DNA of 15,313 bases from JAQGMO01 sp050954505. GTDB lineage: Bacteria; Pseudomonadota; Gammaproteobacteria; Burkholderiales; Burkholderiaceae_D. The notes beneath the pieces are model-generated. The model saw only the letters and a program-made list of their open reading frames with translations. It ran no database searches and was not told the DNA's origin. The position numbers and the translations under genes are program-made. This document shows positions 14,241 through 15,313 of the stretch, in pieces. Each line of letters begins with the position of its first letter. Position 1 is the first letter of the stretch. The DNA is taken from positions 1-15,313 of the forward strand of contig JBPBPY010000465.1 of the NCBI GenBank assembly GCA_050954505.1. The letters are read 5' to 3'.

Positions 14241-14555
14241 ATGCCAGCCAAGTCTCCCATCTTCCCCGGTCCCCGCACTGCGCGCGGCCAGGTGCTTACC
14301 GTGCTGCTGTCGAATGCAGACCAGGCCGGCAGCGAACCCCTGCGGGGGCGTGTGACGCTGGCCGCCATCATCAAGGCCTTGAAGCGCAAATATCACTGGC
14401 CAATCGAAACCGCAAGCTTTCCGTCCAATGCCGCAGATGGACGGGCAACCTGGGCCACGGTCTACAGTTTGCCAGCCGAAGTGATCGCAGCCAAAATGGA
14501 TGCACGCGGGCGCGACTGGCTCAAGAGCTGCGCGCCGGGCCGGCATCCGGAATAA
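14241..14555 (+). CDS. Small basic protein, possible winged-helix DNA-binding protein
   Basis: The 104-residue product is not one I can name. Residues 16-25 (GQVLTVLLSN) and 38-50 (VTLAAIIKALKRK) form hydrophobic and basic helices, followed by YHWPIETASF and a short region with alternating hydrophobic residues (WATVYSLPAEVI), an arrangement compatible with a small winged-helix domain. There is no signal peptide or membrane segment. The ATG at 14241 has no Shine-Dalgarno sequence but follows a possible -10 box immediately. The gene fits neatly between the divergent AraC gene and the convergent permease gene, leaving 4 bases to the latter's stop codon, and that tight fit supports it being real. 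The function is unknown. Confidence 0.65.
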   Translation: MPAKSPIFPGPRTARGQVLTVLLSNADQAGSEPLRGRVTLAAIIKALKRKYHWPIETASFPSNAADGRATWATVYSLPAEVIAAKMDARGRDWLKSCAPGRHPE

Positions 14556-14559
14556 GCGC

Positions 14560-15312
14560 TTACTGCACCAGCAGCATCATCAGCGCCGTCAACAGCAGCA
14601 CGGCGCAAAACCAGATGCGCAACTGTACCGCAGAGAACTTGTGCGCCAGCGCCACGCCCCAGGAAACGCTGAAGATGCCGCCGAGCGCCAGCGGCAGACC
14701 GGTGACCCAGCTGACATTGCCGGCCTGCGCGTAGGTAAACAAGGCAATCACGGCGCCGGGCACAACCAGCGCAAGCGCCATGCCCTGGGCGCGCGTCTGC
14801 GCCATGCCGAACAACGTGCTCAGCGCCGGCACCACCACCAGGCCGCCACCCACGGTAAAGATGCCTGACATGGCACCACTGACCAGGCCCAGCAGGACCA
14901 GCGCTTTCTTCGGCATGACAGCGTCGGGACGCCCTGTACCGACCTGCGCTGCGGGTTCAAGTGGATCGGTCAGTGCCACCAGGGCCACATCGGCCTGGGC
15001 TTGAACGGCTTTGGCCTTGGCCAGCTTGCGCTTCAGTTCCCAGGCAAAAAACACTGCCAGCGCAATGAGGAACAGCGCGAATGCCACATGCAGGTGCTCG
15101 GAACGGATGTTCGAAGCGTAGCGGGCGCTGAAATACGTCGCCACCATGGAAAACAGGCTCATGGCCGCCACCGAACGCAGGTCGATATGGTTCTTCTGGT
15201 GGTAGCGGTAAAAGCCGATCAGCACATTCGGCGCGATCATCACCAGTGCCGTTCCCTGGGCCAGATGCTGGTCCATGCCGTACAGGTAGCCCAGAATGGG
15301 AATGGCGATCAA
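14560..15312 (-). CDS. TauE/SafE (TSUP) family membrane permease, 5' end outside the window
   Basis: The 250 visible residues contain several hydrophobic helices: about 68-92, 136-160, 175-200, 205-225 and 232-249. A basic cytoplasmic loop (ELKRKLAKAKA) separates the two halves of the fold. The second half carries the Gly-rich family signature GAMSGIFTVGGGLVVVPAL followed by LFGMAQTRAQGMALALVVPGAV. TSUP proteins move sulfite, sulfoacetate or other organic anions across the inner membrane; the substrate here cannot be told. The frame is open at the right edge and the first helix with its usual Gly-rich motif is missing, so the start lies beyond the window. The stop codon forms a palindrome with that of the neighbouring convergent gene. 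Confidence 0.88.
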   Translation of the reverse strand: MIAIPILGYLYGMDQHLAQGTALVMIAPNVLIGFYRYHQKNHIDLRSVAAMSLFSMVATYFSARYASNIRSEHLHVAFALFLIALAVFFAWELKRKLAKAKAVQAQADVALVALTDPLEPAAQVGTGRPDAVMPKKALVLLGLVSGAMSGIFTVGGGLVVVPALSTLFGMAQTRAQGMALALVVPGAVIALFTYAQAGNVSWVTGLPLALGGIFSVSWGVALAHKFSAVQLRIWFCAVLLLTALMMLLVQ

Positions 15313-15313
15313 G

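Overview
The window looks like chromosomal DNA of a GC-rich betaproteobacterium, probably Burkholderiales and perhaps Oxalobacteraceae. This is inferred from GC-rich codon use and the family mix (AraC_N-type regulator, YahK-like alcohol dehydrogenase, SCP-x-type thiolase, stand-alone ModE-like regulator, TauE/SafE permease). No rRNA, tRNA, CRISPR array, transposase or phage gene was seen.

Layout. 283-1323 (-): a probably exported alpha/beta hydrolase whose start codon and signal peptide lie on either side of an apparent one-base frameshift. 1324-1914: a gene-poor, less GC-rich stretch with a 43-codon small ORF at its right end. 1915-9648 (+): the dominant feature, a giant ankyrin-repeat protein read in one frame but split by a single in-frame TAA at 7729-7731 into a 1938-residue and a 633-residue part. 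The second part has no convincing start of its own and ends in more ankyrin repeats, so the two were probably one protein of about 2,577 residues, now either a split gene, a pseudogene or a readthrough product. 9688-10854 (-): an SCP-x-type thiolase. 10855-11212: intergenic DNA with a tract of degenerate 11-bp tandem repeats. 11213-11629 (-): a ModE-N-type winged-helix regulator. 11945-12994 (+): a zinc alcohol dehydrogenase missing two of the four structural-zinc cysteines, preceded by a repeat-rich promoter region. 13190-14125 (-): an AraC-family regulator convergent with the dehydrogenase. 14241-14555 (+): a small basic protein. 14560-15312 (-): a TauE/SafE permease cut by the window edge.

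How the genes fit together. Most are single-gene units in divergent or convergent pairs, so there is no obvious operon. The AraC regulator and the alcohol dehydrogenase form a plausible functional pair, as with YqhC/YqhD. The ankyrin locus stands apart: very long, free of recognised catalytic motifs, and without a signal peptide or membrane segment. It could be a host-interaction effector or an intracellular scaffold, but nothing in the sequence decides this. The best leads are the in-frame stop in the ankyrin gene, the duplicated non-ankyrin module just after it, the hydrolase frameshift, the altered zinc site, and the two intergenic repeat arrays.
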